Source: Rhizobium viscosum
GTDB lineage: Bacteria; Pseudomonadota; Alphaproteobacteria; Rhizobiales; Rhizobiaceae
Assembly (NCBI RefSeq): GCF_014873945.1
Contig: NZ_JADBEC010000002.1
Span: 992,001-1,056,000 of the forward strand
Length of the DNA: 64,000 nucleotides
Direction of reading: 5' to 3'
The position numbers and the translations under genes are program-made. The notes below the pieces were generated by a model. It was given only the letters and a program-made list of their open reading frames with translations. It made no database searches and had not been told where the DNA came from. Below, piece after piece: positions 35,991-45,113 of the stretch. The first letter of the stretch is position 1. The number at the start of each line of letters is the position of its first letter.

Positions 35991-37094
35991 CTAAAGGCTC
36001 TGTGCCAGGCGCCGGTAGGACCGCGCGTAGAGTGCGTCTCCGAAGTTACGAAGCACCAGATTTCGGACAATGTCTGCAGCGCCTCTCAGCTTGTCGCGCG
36101 CATGACATTGCTGCTGGACCCATTCGACACGCCCCTTCCGCCGCTTGTAGAACTCCTCCAGGGCTTGCTCGATTTGACCATTCTGAGCGAGGCAGGCAGC
36201 AAGTACAATGGCATCCTCAAGTGCCATGGCCGCGCCTTGAGCCATGCTTGGCGAACAGGCATGCGCAGCGTCGCCGACCAGCACAAGCCCATGGTCAATG
36301 AAACGACCGGCTGGGATCTCTTCAAGCCTTGCGGTGTGGGCGATGACCTTATCGTCAAGAGCAGCAATGATCGGCCCCAACGGATCGCCAAAGTCGGCAA
36401 AGCGTGCCTGGAGAACACCAATCGATCCATCGCCGAACTGTGCTACCGGACAGTCGGCATAGACATAGAGCTCGGAGCGGCTCAGAGGTATTGCAAGGAG
36501 CGTATGTCCTTTTCCCAGCATAGCCGTCCAGGCGTCCACCTGATTGTGGTTTTCGACCACCAAACGCCAGCACGACATGTTGAGGGCGCGCGGTGTCCTC
36601 CCGCCAAAACCGAACTCTCGCACAGCCGAACGAATGCCGTCGGCGCCAATGACGAGGTCGTATTCGTCGACGCTGCCATCGCTGAAGTGCACTTCTCTGA
36701 TGCCATCCCGCAACCGGACCGCTGTGACAGAGATGCCGTAGGACACTTTCGTCGTGGTCATCGACGCCTGGAGCGCATCGATTAGCTTGTGCCGAGGCAA
36801 TGCGAGGCAGGGACCGCAGTCACCCCAGACCGTCTGGGTGGCAACATCATTGATGACGACACCGCGTGACGTCAAAATTCTCTGTGCGTCGATCGGAAAG
36901 GCGACATCAAAGACGTCCCCCAATACCCCAAGCATTGCCAGGGCGCGTGATGCATTGCCCAAAAGAAAGATTCCCTGACCGGTCGTTGGGGAGATACTGC
37001 GCCGCTCGACGATGTCGACCTCAAATCCTTTCAACTCAAGCGCTCTTGCCGTAGCCAGTCCGGCAATACCGGCCCCGACGATCAGAATCTTCAT
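35991..37094 (-). CDS. FAD-dependent monooxygenase (salicylate hydroxylase-like)
   Basis: 367-aa flavoprotein with the N-terminal dinucleotide fold (ILIVGAGIAGLATARALELKGFEVDIVER), the DG-type motif (DLVIGADGIRSAVR) and the second FAD motif (VGDAAHACSPSMAQGAAMALEDA). These define the class A aromatic hydroxylase family. Substrate unknown; salicylate-like aromatics or related compounds are typical. No signal peptide. Divergent from an MHS-type transporter, so import and hydroxylation of one compound is a reasonable model. Confidence 0.9.
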   Translation of the reverse strand: MKILIVGAGIAGLATARALELKGFEVDIVERRSISPTTGQGIFLLGNASRALAMLGVLGDVFDVAFPIDAQRILTSRGVVINDVATQTVWGDCGPCLALPRHKLIDALQASMTTTKVSYGISVTAVRLRDGIREVHFSDGSVDEYDLVIGADGIRSAVREFGFGGRTPRALNMSCWRLVVENHNQVDAWTAMLGKGHTLLAIPLSRSELYVYADCPVAQFGDGSIGVLQARFADFGDPLGPIIAALDDKVIAHTARLEEIPAGRFIDHGLVLVGDAAHACSPSMAQGAAMALEDAIVLAACLAQNGQIEQALEEFYKRRKGRVEWVQQQCHARDKLRGAADIVRNLVLRNFGDALYARSYRRLAQSL

Positions 37095-37193
37095 GACTGG
37101 GTTCCCACTGTCGCGCGGCCAGAATGGCCACTTTGCGATACGCCTAGGTTAGGATGAAATGTTGCGCCGTCGCTTCAAAAACCTGCCTTGGTA

Positions 37194-37277
37194 TTTCATC
37201 TGTAGCCAACTGCGACGTTCGGCACACACTCAAGGGGAATTGGCAGTCGTATGGTGCGGTTCTTTCATCTGTAACCG
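37194..37277. repeat. Direct repeat TTTCATCTGTA(G/A)CC in divergent promoter
   Basis: 14-base near-identical copies begin at 37194 and 37264, exactly 70 bp apart (about seven helical turns), between the divergent monooxygenase and transporter genes. A related GATGAAAT, the inverse of ATTTCATC, lies near 37153. They resemble half-site copies for a looping or cooperative regulator. Confidence 0.5.
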
Positions 37278-37386
37278 TATTTCACTTTCTCCGCAGGTAC
37301 CATCGACGTTAGGAGCCTATACGCTCTATCAAGGCCCAGTTGGCGTCGCATCGAAATTGACCCGTTCAGAACAAACCGAAGCCGAC

Positions 37387-38706
37387 ATGCAATCGAATTG
37401 GCATTCGACCGGTCCCTCGAGGCGGCGAGACGTGTTGCGGATGCTTTGTCTTGCGTCCGCTGGCGGCGCTCTGGAATTCTATGACTTTGTCATTTTCGTT
37501 TTTCTTGCCGAGGCGATCAGCGTGCTTTTCTTTCCGCCTGATATGCCACCATGGCTGGCGATGATACAAACCTACGGCATATTCGCGTCCGGCTATATTT
37601 TCCGGCCGCTCGGAGGAATAGTGCTTGCCCATTTCGGCGACATGTTTGGCCGCAAGCGCGTCTTTGCATTCTCAATTCTGTTGATGGCCGGCGCAACGCT
37701 CGCGGTCGGGCTTTTGCCGACCTATCAGAGCGCCGGGATTGCCGCACCCATATTGCTGGTCGTCCTGCGCATATTCCAGGGTATAGCGATCGGCGGGGAA
37801 GTGCCCGGCGCCTGGACATTTGCGGCCGAACACGTTTCCTCCCGACGTGTGGGCTTTGCATGCGGCCTGGTGTGCGCCGGGCTTGGTGTTGGTATTTTCC
37901 TGGGCGCATCCCTTACGGCACTGACGACGATGGTTCTGCCGCCTGCCGACATGTTGAGTTACGGATGGCGCCTACCTTTCATTCTCGGTGGTATCTTCGG
38001 CCTCATCGGGATGCAGCTTCGCCGCATGTTGCATGAAACGCCGGCATTTGTGGCTCTGAGAGCAAAAAAACAACTCGTTCCCGAATTGCCTTTGGCCGTG
38101 GTGGTGAAAACCTATCGGCGGAGCATTGTTATTTCTGTACTTTGCACCTGGATCCTGTCGGCAAGTGTCGTGATGCTGACGCTGATGGTTCCAACGATCC
38201 TGGAAGGATCTCACCATGTCGACCATCAAGCTGCACTGATCGCGACCACCATCAGCGCGATGTCCCTTGTGGTCGGGGTGGTTTCAGGCGGACTGCTTTT
38301 CGATCGGATTGGCGCAGCACGATTTTTCATGGTCGGAGGCCTTTTTTTGGCCATCGGCGGCTTTGCTTTCTACAATATTTCTACGTCGGCCCCAGCCGAG
38401 GTCTTTCTTTCGAGCGCCATCATCGGCTTTTCGGGGCTTAGCGCCGTTGGAGCAGCCGTTGTCATGGTCTCATGCTTTCCGCCATCGGTGCGTTTTTCGG
38501 GCGTATCTTTCTCCTACAATATTTCCTACGCATTTTTTGGTGGCCTGACACCGGTAACGCTCGCCACATTCCTAACGATCTGGTCGCTTTCGCATGTGGT
38601 TTACCTCCTGTTCGTCAGCGCACTCACGATGGGCCTGGGTGTTTACTTCTTGGTTCGGCCCGAGTCCTTGACCGACCGGCAGCCAGTCTCGAGCGCTCAA
38701 AGTTAA
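37387..38706 (+). CDS. MFS transporter, metabolite:H+ symporter (MHS) type
   Basis: 439-aa transporter with about twelve membrane helices. LEFYDFVIFVFLAEAISVLFFP, FIFRPLGG-like FRPLGGIVLAHFGDMFGRKRVF and the IGGEVPGAWTF loop are hallmarks of the MHS (ProP/KgtP/ShiA) family that imports organic acids or osmolytes by proton symport. ATG at 37387 is selected because it gives normal MHS length; the binding site is weak, and a longer reading from 37159 adds 76 atypical residues. Confidence 0.9.
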   Translation: MQSNWHSTGPSRRRDVLRMLCLASAGGALEFYDFVIFVFLAEAISVLFFPPDMPPWLAMIQTYGIFASGYIFRPLGGIVLAHFGDMFGRKRVFAFSILLMAGATLAVGLLPTYQSAGIAAPILLVVLRIFQGIAIGGEVPGAWTFAAEHVSSRRVGFACGLVCAGLGVGIFLGASLTALTTMVLPPADMLSYGWRLPFILGGIFGLIGMQLRRMLHETPAFVALRAKKQLVPELPLAVVVKTYRRSIVISVLCTWILSASVVMLTLMVPTILEGSHHVDHQAALIATTISAMSLVVGVVSGGLLFDRIGAARFFMVGGLFLAIGGFAFYNISTSAPAEVFLSSAIIGFSGLSAVGAAVVMVSCFPPSVRFSGVSFSYNISYAFFGGLTPVTLATFLTIWSLSHVVYLLFVSALTMGLGVYFLVRPESLTDRQPVSSAQS

Positions 38707-38733
38707 AATACTTTTCCCCGGAAACCTGACCGG

Positions 38734-41271
38734 CTATCGGGGAACCGCGGCGCGCGATTGCTTGTTCCCAATCAATTCGAAGAGCGTAGCGGCGAGGCGG
38801 TTGGAGCTGATGGGTTTTCGCAACATTGATATGTCGGCAAAAACGCGATGATCGACACCGGTATGCTCGGGCTCAACGATAAACACCGTGGTGGTCTGCC
38901 CGAATTCACCGGCTATATGTCGCAGATCCGGCATGGCTTGCCATAAATCAAGGTCGAGAAGGATCAGGTCGGGCGCGCGCCCGCTTTCCGACAGCCAGTC
39001 CTTGAGCGCTGAGAGGCTCTCAAAGCCAACAGGTTCATATCCGAGCGCGGCAATCTTTTCCTCGTACATCAGACGCAGATTATGATCGGCCTGGCCAAGT
39101 AGAACCATTTCACCGTTGCCAAGCGGAACCGTCCTCTCATTGAAAAATTGCTCCAAAGGAACGGGTGCTGCAGCGCTCACGGGGAAATAGAGGTTGAAGG
39201 TCGTGCCTTCGCCCTGCCGACTTTCCACGTCGATCCTACCGTCCATCGCGGTAACAAGGCCGTGGACAGCGGCCAGACCGAGGCCCGTTCCGCCTCGATT
39301 CAATCGAGTCGTGAAGAAAGGCTCGAAGATGTGCGGGAAAAGGCCTGGTGCGATACCGGTTCCATTGTCTGTCAGACCGACAAGGACATAGCGCCCGGCG
39401 GTAAGATTGCCGTGCGAAAGGGCAATGTCGGCAGAGAACTCTGCCACCTGCGCCGAAATTTGAATTCTTCCATTTTCACCAGTTGCCTGTGCGGCGTTCG
39501 TGCAGAGGTTCATTATGACCTGCTGAAGCTCAATCGGATTGCCGGCGACCGCCGGCATGTTCGGCGCAATAGTGCTCGATAGCTGGATAGTGTCCGGAAT
39601 CGACATTTTCACGAGCGGCACAATGTCGTCGATGGCTTCCTCGACGTCGAAGGGCCTGCTTACCCTCTCCCGCTTCCGGCTGAAAGTGAGAATTTGATCG
39701 ACGACATGTTTGGCGCGCAGGCCGCTCGAGACAATCTCCTGAATATATTGGCGCGTACGTGACTGTGCCTGGTTGAGCTCCAGCGCCATTTCTCCATAAC
39801 CCATGATCGCGCTGAGCGCGTTGTTGAACTCGTGCGCAATGCCGCCGGCGAGCGTGCCGACTGCTTCCAACCGTTGCGCATGCTCAAGGCGGCTCTCTAG
39901 CTCCTGCCTTTCCTTACGCTCGCGCTTTCCCCTCAAACTATGTGAGAGTGCGACGATTGCTTGCCCGAGCAATCTTATTTCGTCGCTACCCGGTTTCTTG
40001 CGAATTTCGGCATGTTCGAGGAAGAGCAATCCGACTTTTCCGGCGTCTATGCTCGTCGCAACGACTGAACCGGCGCTCAGCGAGCCTTCGGGAAGTGCCT
40101 GCATCTCGGAGCGCTGCAGATTTTGGTAAAAGAAGCGATCCCAGTGAAGCTTCTCCGCCATGGTCGAAGCCGATATCTGGTCGGAAAATCGGGCGGTAAG
40201 ACCGGCCAAGGTCGGCGCCTCCACGTTTCCGAAGCTCTCAACAACCGATCGAGAACCCGTGTCGACGACGACGAAGGCATATCGGCTTGCATCAAAAAAC
40301 TCCGCCACGATGACAAGCGAGTCCATGACAGCATTCGCGACCGTGTCGAAATCATCGCTGAACCGCTGCTTGATATCCGCTGTCAGATTTTCGAGATCAA
40401 GCTGCTGAGTCAAACGATTGGTCTGACTGCGCAATCGGTATACGAGGATCGCTACGTAGATGCATAGCAGAACGGAGATCGATCCCAGCAAGATCCTGCT
40501 CCAGGCGGAGCGAACGCTGATGACGCCAAAGGCATCGAGATAATGCTTCTGCAGGAGTTGCGCCTCCACCGGCGTTTGCGATGCCTGGATCGAGGCGATG
40601 GTACCATCGACCGCCGGCAGCGTCGCGAGGATCATACGGGTATGCGCGACGTAGGTTCTGACTTCGGCGCTTTTTGCGGCATCGGAGCGAAGTATGGCGC
40701 CAAGTTGGTCCTGGATCGAACGGGCCAGCCGCTCGTCGGGGTCAGCTTCAAAGCGCATCATCAGATTGCCGAGGTCGATCGACCGCCCCAGCGCCTGTTG
40801 GACCGCTGGATCATCGCTGGCATGCAGTTCGCTGAGCAATTGGTTTGCTATCGTAAGAGAGTTCTGCAGGATCGCGTTGTCGGTTTTGAACCGCTCGACC
40901 AATGCCTCGTCCCGGTCGATCGACTGGGCGAGCGCGGTCAATTCCCGATCGAGATCGGAGATATTCTCGACACCGCTTTCCGGGAAGGTCGCCCTCAGCC
41001 TGTTGAGCGCAGCATGAAGGTTGACGATCGATTCGACCAACGGATCATAATTCCTGAGCAGCCCTGCTCTTGCCCGCAGCACGTCGCGCTGCAACGAAGC
41101 ATGATTGACATCGATCGCCCTCAATGCCGTGAGTATCGCCTCGTGCGTGTCTCGTGACGGAACGCGCCCGATTGCCAGCAGAGCGAAGCAGAATGCGCCG
41201 ATGACGAGTACGGCGATACGCCATAATTCAATCGTTGCTCGACGCTGGGGCCGGTTGGAGCTTGTGTCCAT
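38734..41271 (-). CDS. VirA-like hybrid sensor histidine kinase
   Basis: 845 aa. Order: TM1 (about 18-37), helical periplasmic domain (38-258), TM2 (259-280), GAF-like linker (about 305-440), HisKA with GGIAHEFNNALSAIMGYGE (His480), ATPase domain with NLCTNAAQA, TDNGTGI and GTGLGLAAVHG, and a receiver-like domain (720-835) with a candidate Asp773 in LILLDLDL. TM positions, His position, AHEFNN box and C-terminal receiver closely parallel Agrobacterium VirA (829 aa). The ATG at 41271, with GGGCGAG upstream, overlaps the cytochrome peroxidase 3' end by 44 bp. Third gene of an operon with a VirG-like regulator. Confidence 0.85.
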   Translation of the reverse strand: MDTSSNRPQRRATIELWRIAVLVIGAFCFALLAIGRVPSRDTHEAILTALRAIDVNHASLQRDVLRARAGLLRNYDPLVESIVNLHAALNRLRATFPESGVENISDLDRELTALAQSIDRDEALVERFKTDNAILQNSLTIANQLLSELHASDDPAVQQALGRSIDLGNLMMRFEADPDERLARSIQDQLGAILRSDAAKSAEVRTYVAHTRMILATLPAVDGTIASIQASQTPVEAQLLQKHYLDAFGVISVRSAWSRILLGSISVLLCIYVAILVYRLRSQTNRLTQQLDLENLTADIKQRFSDDFDTVANAVMDSLVIVAEFFDASRYAFVVVDTGSRSVVESFGNVEAPTLAGLTARFSDQISASTMAEKLHWDRFFYQNLQRSEMQALPEGSLSAGSVVATSIDAGKVGLLFLEHAEIRKKPGSDEIRLLGQAIVALSHSLRGKRERKERQELESRLEHAQRLEAVGTLAGGIAHEFNNALSAIMGYGEMALELNQAQSRTRQYIQEIVSSGLRAKHVVDQILTFSRKRERVSRPFDVEEAIDDIVPLVKMSIPDTIQLSSTIAPNMPAVAGNPIELQQVIMNLCTNAAQATGENGRIQISAQVAEFSADIALSHGNLTAGRYVLVGLTDNGTGIAPGLFPHIFEPFFTTRLNRGGTGLGLAAVHGLVTAMDGRIDVESRQGEGTTFNLYFPVSAAAPVPLEQFFNERTVPLGNGEMVLLGQADHNLRLMYEEKIAALGYEPVGFESLSALKDWLSESGRAPDLILLDLDLWQAMPDLRHIAGEFGQTTTVFIVEPEHTGVDHRVFADISMLRKPISSNRLAATLFELIGNKQSRAAVPR

Positions 41272-42274
41272 TGTACTCGCCCGTAAGAGTGCCCAGGAAG
41301 GCCACCAGGGACTCGACATCGCGCTGATTAAGCGTGCGCCCCAGCTGGCTGCGAGCCATGATTTCGACTGCATCCGATAGTGAAGAGACGCTGCCATTAT
41401 GGAAATAGGGTGCAGTGACGGCAACGTTGCGCAGGCTTGGGACGCGGAACACGCCTTTATCTGCATCAACCCCAGTCAGTGTGTAGCGCCCGAGATCTCC
41501 GTCATTGTCGGGATCGATCGAGGGCGGAGGAGCAAAGACCCCAAATTTCTGAAACATGTTTCCACCGACGTTCGACCCCTGGTGGCAGGATGCGCATCCA
41601 AGGTCTTTGAAGAGACGGTATCCTTCCAGCTCCTTCTCCGACAGAGCGTCGAGATCCCCGGCAAGGTATCTGTCAAACGGCGCGTTGGGCGTTGTCAAGG
41701 ACCGCTGAAAGGTCGCGATGGCATCAAGCAAATCCTCACGCTGCACAGGACGCCCATAAAGGCTCTGAAAGCTGGCTGAATATGCCGGATTTTGGCGTAG
41801 CCGCGCGAGCAGATCCGGCCAGTTTGCGGCCATGAGATTTTCGTCGAGCAATATTCGTTCGTTCTGATCCTCCAGTGACGTGAAATCTCCTCTCCAGCCG
41901 AGCCGATAGTTATTTCCGACGTTGAAAATCGTCGGCGCGTTGAATCGGTGAACGCGCCCCTTGTAGCCGACCGTTCGCCTGACGTTAATGGTTCCACCGG
42001 CGGTCAGGTCGTGGCAACTCACGCAGGCAAGCTTGTTCATGCCCGACAAGATAGGGTCGGAAAACAGTAAGCCGCCAAGCGCAACCTTCGCGGCATCAAG
42101 GCCATAAGGCACAGTCAGTGGGGCGAGCGGCTCACGGGGATTGGGATTGCGATCGATCGCGTAAACCGCTTCAACGCCAAAGGAGAGACCGAGAGCAATC
42201 ACCGCAAGAACAGCCTGACGGTTTCGCCAGGTTGCCCACATGCGGAACCTGGCGCTCCGTCGTGCACTGATCAC
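41228..42274 (-). CDS. Di-haem cytochrome c peroxidase family protein
   Basis: 348-aa exported protein: N-terminal signal/anchor (about 20-40), first haem site CVSCH within KLACVSCHDLTAGG, second CASCHQGSNVGG, and downstream TAPYFHNGSVSSL typical of CcpA/MauG-family enzymes. Such proteins reduce H2O2 with electrons from periplasmic donors, or oxidise other substrates. The GTG start overlaps the response regulator stop (GTGA) and its 3' end overlaps the VirA-like gene, so it is translationally locked into the two-component operon. Confidence 0.92.
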   Translation of the reverse strand: MISARRSARFRMWATWRNRQAVLAVIALGLSFGVEAVYAIDRNPNPREPLAPLTVPYGLDAAKVALGGLLFSDPILSGMNKLACVSCHDLTAGGTINVRRTVGYKGRVHRFNAPTIFNVGNNYRLGWRGDFTSLEDQNERILLDENLMAANWPDLLARLRQNPAYSASFQSLYGRPVQREDLLDAIATFQRSLTTPNAPFDRYLAGDLDALSEKELEGYRLFKDLGCASCHQGSNVGGNMFQKFGVFAPPPSIDPDNDGDLGRYTLTGVDADKGVFRVPSLRNVAVTAPYFHNGSVSSLSDAVEIMARSQLGRTLNQRDVESLVAFLGTLTGEYNGHKLQPAPASSND

Positions 42275-42993
42275 TTGGCTCGCCTGCGCGCTTCAACAAC
42301 AACGTCTGCATCGAACATGTAGCCGGCGCCGCGTTCGGTACGTATCAGCTTTGGCGTCGAGGCATCGTCCTCCAGCTTGCGTCTGAGCCGCAGAATAAGC
42401 ACATCGATACTGCGATCGAAAATCTCCTCGTCATGCACCCTGCTTGCCGACAGAAGCTGCTCGCGAGACAGAACTTGGCGGGGCATATCGAGAAACGCCG
42501 TGAGCAAATTGAATTCACCGGCCGTCAGCTTGACCTCGCTTTCCTCGTTCGAGATCAATTGCCGTCTTTTGACGTTCAGGGTCCACTTGTCGAAGTAATA
42601 GATCTTGCGATCCTTGCGATCGCTCGCGACCGGGCGAACGCGCAATGCTGCTCTTACGCGGGCCAGAAATTCCCGAAGGCCGAAAGGTTTGGTGATGTAA
42701 TCGCAGGCGCCGAGCTCTAGCCCGACCACCTTGTCGGTTTCGTCGAGCCGGTCTCCGCTGATAATAATGATTGGCGCGTCCGACTTGCCGGATAACGTCC
42801 GAACGATTTCCAGCCCATCCTCGTGGCCGAGGTTGAGATCGACAATAACGAGATCCACCGTTTCGGCCTGTAGCACCTGGCCGAGCTGATGACTGTCCTT
42901 CACGCCGGTGACACGAAAGGCGTGTTGCGAGAAATAGTCTATCAGAAGGCCACGAAGCTTACTGTCATCATCGACGACAAGAATGTGTTTCAC
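42271..42993 (-). CDS. VirG-like OmpR-family response regulator
   Basis: 240 aa. Receiver domain 1-120 with Asp9/Asp10 and phospho-acceptor Asp52 (VIVDLNLGHEDGLEIVR); winged helix 135-228 (LTAGEFNLLTAFLDMPRQVL, SIDVLILRLRRKLE, RGAGYMF). From memory it is strikingly similar to VirG, including the KHILVVDDD start, VDLNLG phosphorylation loop, PIIIISG and KLTAGEFNLL. The GTG at 42993 with GGGGGTT upstream is preferred; in-frame GTGs lie at 43011-43014. A perfect vir-box match lies about 95 bp upstream. Confidence 0.87.
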   Translation of the reverse strand: MKHILVVDDDSKLRGLLIDYFSQHAFRVTGVKDSHQLGQVLQAETVDLVIVDLNLGHEDGLEIVRTLSGKSDAPIIIISGDRLDETDKVVGLELGACDYITKPFGLREFLARVRAALRVRPVASDRKDRKIYYFDKWTLNVKRRQLISNEESEVKLTAGEFNLLTAFLDMPRQVLSREQLLSASRVHDEEIFDRSIDVLILRLRRKLEDDASTPKLIRTERGAGYMFDADVVVEARRRAK

Positions 42994-43087
42994 GTTGTAA
43001 CCCCCGGACACCACTCGAATGAATTCGGCCTAGCTTCGCGTATTGCTCCACGAGATTTCAAATGCATTACAGCCGGCGCGGCTTTGT

Positions 43088-43099
43088 TACAATTGAAAC
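43088..43099. promoter_or_regulatory. vir-box match upstream of VirG-like gene
   Basis: TACAATTGAAAC fits the Agrobacterium VirG-binding dodecamer TNCAATTGAAAY at every specified position. It lies 95 bp upstream of the GTG of the VirG-like gene, within its only possible promoter region. I found no other perfect match in the window by eye. Confidence 0.68.
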
Positions 43100-43342
43100 G
43101 CTGGCTGTCTGCAAGCGCGTGCGAGACCCAGTTTGCACCGCCGCAACGGAATCGCGGTCAACCGCGGTTCTCCGTTTCCTTGCATGGGCAAGCAAATCCG
43201 GCTGGCATTGCTGCCAAAGCAAACGCGTCCTCGCGCCCCTTACCGGCCAGCTGAGCGTCCAAAAAAATTGTGGCCCGCTCTATCGGCCCCGACAATTCCG
43301 ATCGGCATTGCCGGCCGACGGAATTGCCGGTCTCATGACCCC

Positions 43343-44944
43343 TCAGAGCGGGGTTTCGATGGCTGCCGGGGTCGCGACGGTCCCGGATATTTCCTTCAGC
43401 AATATCTGCGCGGCCCGCTCGCCGACGACGACGCAGGGTGCCATTGTGTTTCCTGTCGGAATGCGAGGGAATACCGATCCGTCGGCGATCATAAGATTGT
43501 CGATGCCGTAGACTTTGAGCTTTGCATCCACGACGGACCATTCATCCCGCCCCATCTTGGCCGTGCAGGTCTGGTGCCAAAAAGGAACGGCGCTCTGCCT
43601 TATGAATAGGTCGAGGTCGTTCTTGTAGGGGCTCCCGGGAAAGGCCTCACGTTTTGTCAGCTCCTTCAACGGCGCCTGGGCACCGATTTCCCGGCTGAGT
43701 TCGACCGCTGCCCGTGCTGTCGCCATATCTCTCGGATCCGACAGAGCATTAAGTTGCAGTACGACATCATCGCGTGGATCAGCACTGCGCAGTCTGACCC
43801 TGCCTCGGCTGTGCGGCTGCGCCAATCCTGCCACCAGTGACCAGGCATTTGGGGGAACGGAATGCTGTTGTGCAAGTTCGGCACTGCAGATCGGGAATTC
43901 GCCTTGGCACATCAGCACATCCGGCGAAGCGCTGTCGGAATGAACCGATGCGTAGATTGTCGCTTCGCTGCCATTGCCCCGCGCTGGCTGAGGCTCGTAA
44001 TACTCAAAAATGCTCGGGAAACAAAGGTGATCCTGCAGGTTCTCGCCGACCCCGGGAAGATGTTGAACGACCGGAATTCCGAGCCGCTTCAGTTCGATCT
44101 CGTTGCCGATGCCGGATTGCATAAGTATACGCGGCGTATTGATCGATCCGGTGGACAGCACGATTTGCTGCGACGCTGTGAAGCGCTGCGGTACACCGTC
44201 GAGCAGAACCTCGACGGCGACCGCTCGTCCGGATTCAATGACGACGCGCTGCACGACTGCGCCGGTGAGCAAGGTCAGATTGTCGCGACCGAACACCGGC
44301 CGCAGATAAGAATCGAAAATGGTTACCCGCTCCAGCCCATCGGCTCTCACGTCCGAGATTGCACAACCGCTCTTTGCCTCCATCATGTATCCGTTGGGAT
44401 TTCGGAATTCGGGGATCCCGACAGACGTTGCGGCAGCCACCAAGGCTGGCGCAATCGGATGAGGCCGCGCCGGCTGAAAAACCGCGACGGGACCGCCTTT
44501 TCCACGTGCCATATCCGGAGTGCCGCGGTAATCCTCGATTGTGCCGTAGAGCTTCAAAATTGCCTCGTAACCCCATCCGGCATCCCCCGTTTCGCTGGCG
44601 AAGAAATCCCAATCGTGGCGATGACCTCGCGCCCAGATCATCGCATTGATGCTGGAGCTGCCACCCACGACCTTGCCCATCGACATCAGCAGCGATCTGC
44701 CGTCCAGACCCGCCTGCGGTTCGGAATGGAACGCCCAATCGTGTGGGCCGCCGATATTTTCGGGCCATCGCGTGGCGGTTTCGATCGTTTCTGAATAGGT
44801 TATCCATCCGCATTCAAGCAGTAGGACGTTGAGATCTGGATTGTCGGACAGACGACGAGCAACGATCGAACCAGATGTCCCGGAACCACAAACGATAACA
44901 TCGAAGGAATTGGCCAGCGTTTTTGGGATAGATGCGTCAGGCAT
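43343..44944 (-). CDS. GMC family oxidoreductase (choline/alcohol dehydrogenase-like)
   Basis: 533-aa cytoplasmic flavoenzyme with FAD motif FDVIVCGSGTSGSIVARRL, LLLECG strand end, GMC signature 1 (MGKVVGGSSSINAMIWARGHRHDWDFF) and signature 2 (STGSINTPRILMQSGIG), and the catalytic region PFWHQTCTAKMG with IADGSVFPRIPTGNTMAPCVVVGERAA. Substrate alcohol unknown. The ATG at 44944 has GGAG ten bases upstream. It is upstream of the VirG/VirA-like operon on the same strand, separated by 349 bp. Confidence 0.93.
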   Translation of the reverse strand: MPDASIPKTLANSFDVIVCGSGTSGSIVARRLSDNPDLNVLLLECGWITYSETIETATRWPENIGGPHDWAFHSEPQAGLDGRSLLMSMGKVVGGSSSINAMIWARGHRHDWDFFASETGDAGWGYEAILKLYGTIEDYRGTPDMARGKGGPVAVFQPARPHPIAPALVAAATSVGIPEFRNPNGYMMEAKSGCAISDVRADGLERVTIFDSYLRPVFGRDNLTLLTGAVVQRVVIESGRAVAVEVLLDGVPQRFTASQQIVLSTGSINTPRILMQSGIGNEIELKRLGIPVVQHLPGVGENLQDHLCFPSIFEYYEPQPARGNGSEATIYASVHSDSASPDVLMCQGEFPICSAELAQQHSVPPNAWSLVAGLAQPHSRGRVRLRSADPRDDVVLQLNALSDPRDMATARAAVELSREIGAQAPLKELTKREAFPGSPYKNDLDLFIRQSAVPFWHQTCTAKMGRDEWSVVDAKLKVYGIDNLMIADGSVFPRIPTGNTMAPCVVVGERAAQILLKEISGTVATPAAIETPL

Positions 44945-45113
44945 TGTGTGTTGTCTCCGTGGAAATGGCGTTTGCACCGGCACCATTGGAAGCTCCCTGC
45001 GCGAATTTTGCGCTGGTTACCTCTGGGCGCCGGTGACCGATATTGCGAAACCAGGTGTCTGCCCGGTTATCGATCAGGGGATTGCGGTTACATCTGCAAG
45101 GATAGAGTGCCGG

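Noticed and set aside
43862..44794. Plus-strand frame of 310 codons opposite the GMC dehydrogenase
   Set aside because: Antisense shadow without homology signals.
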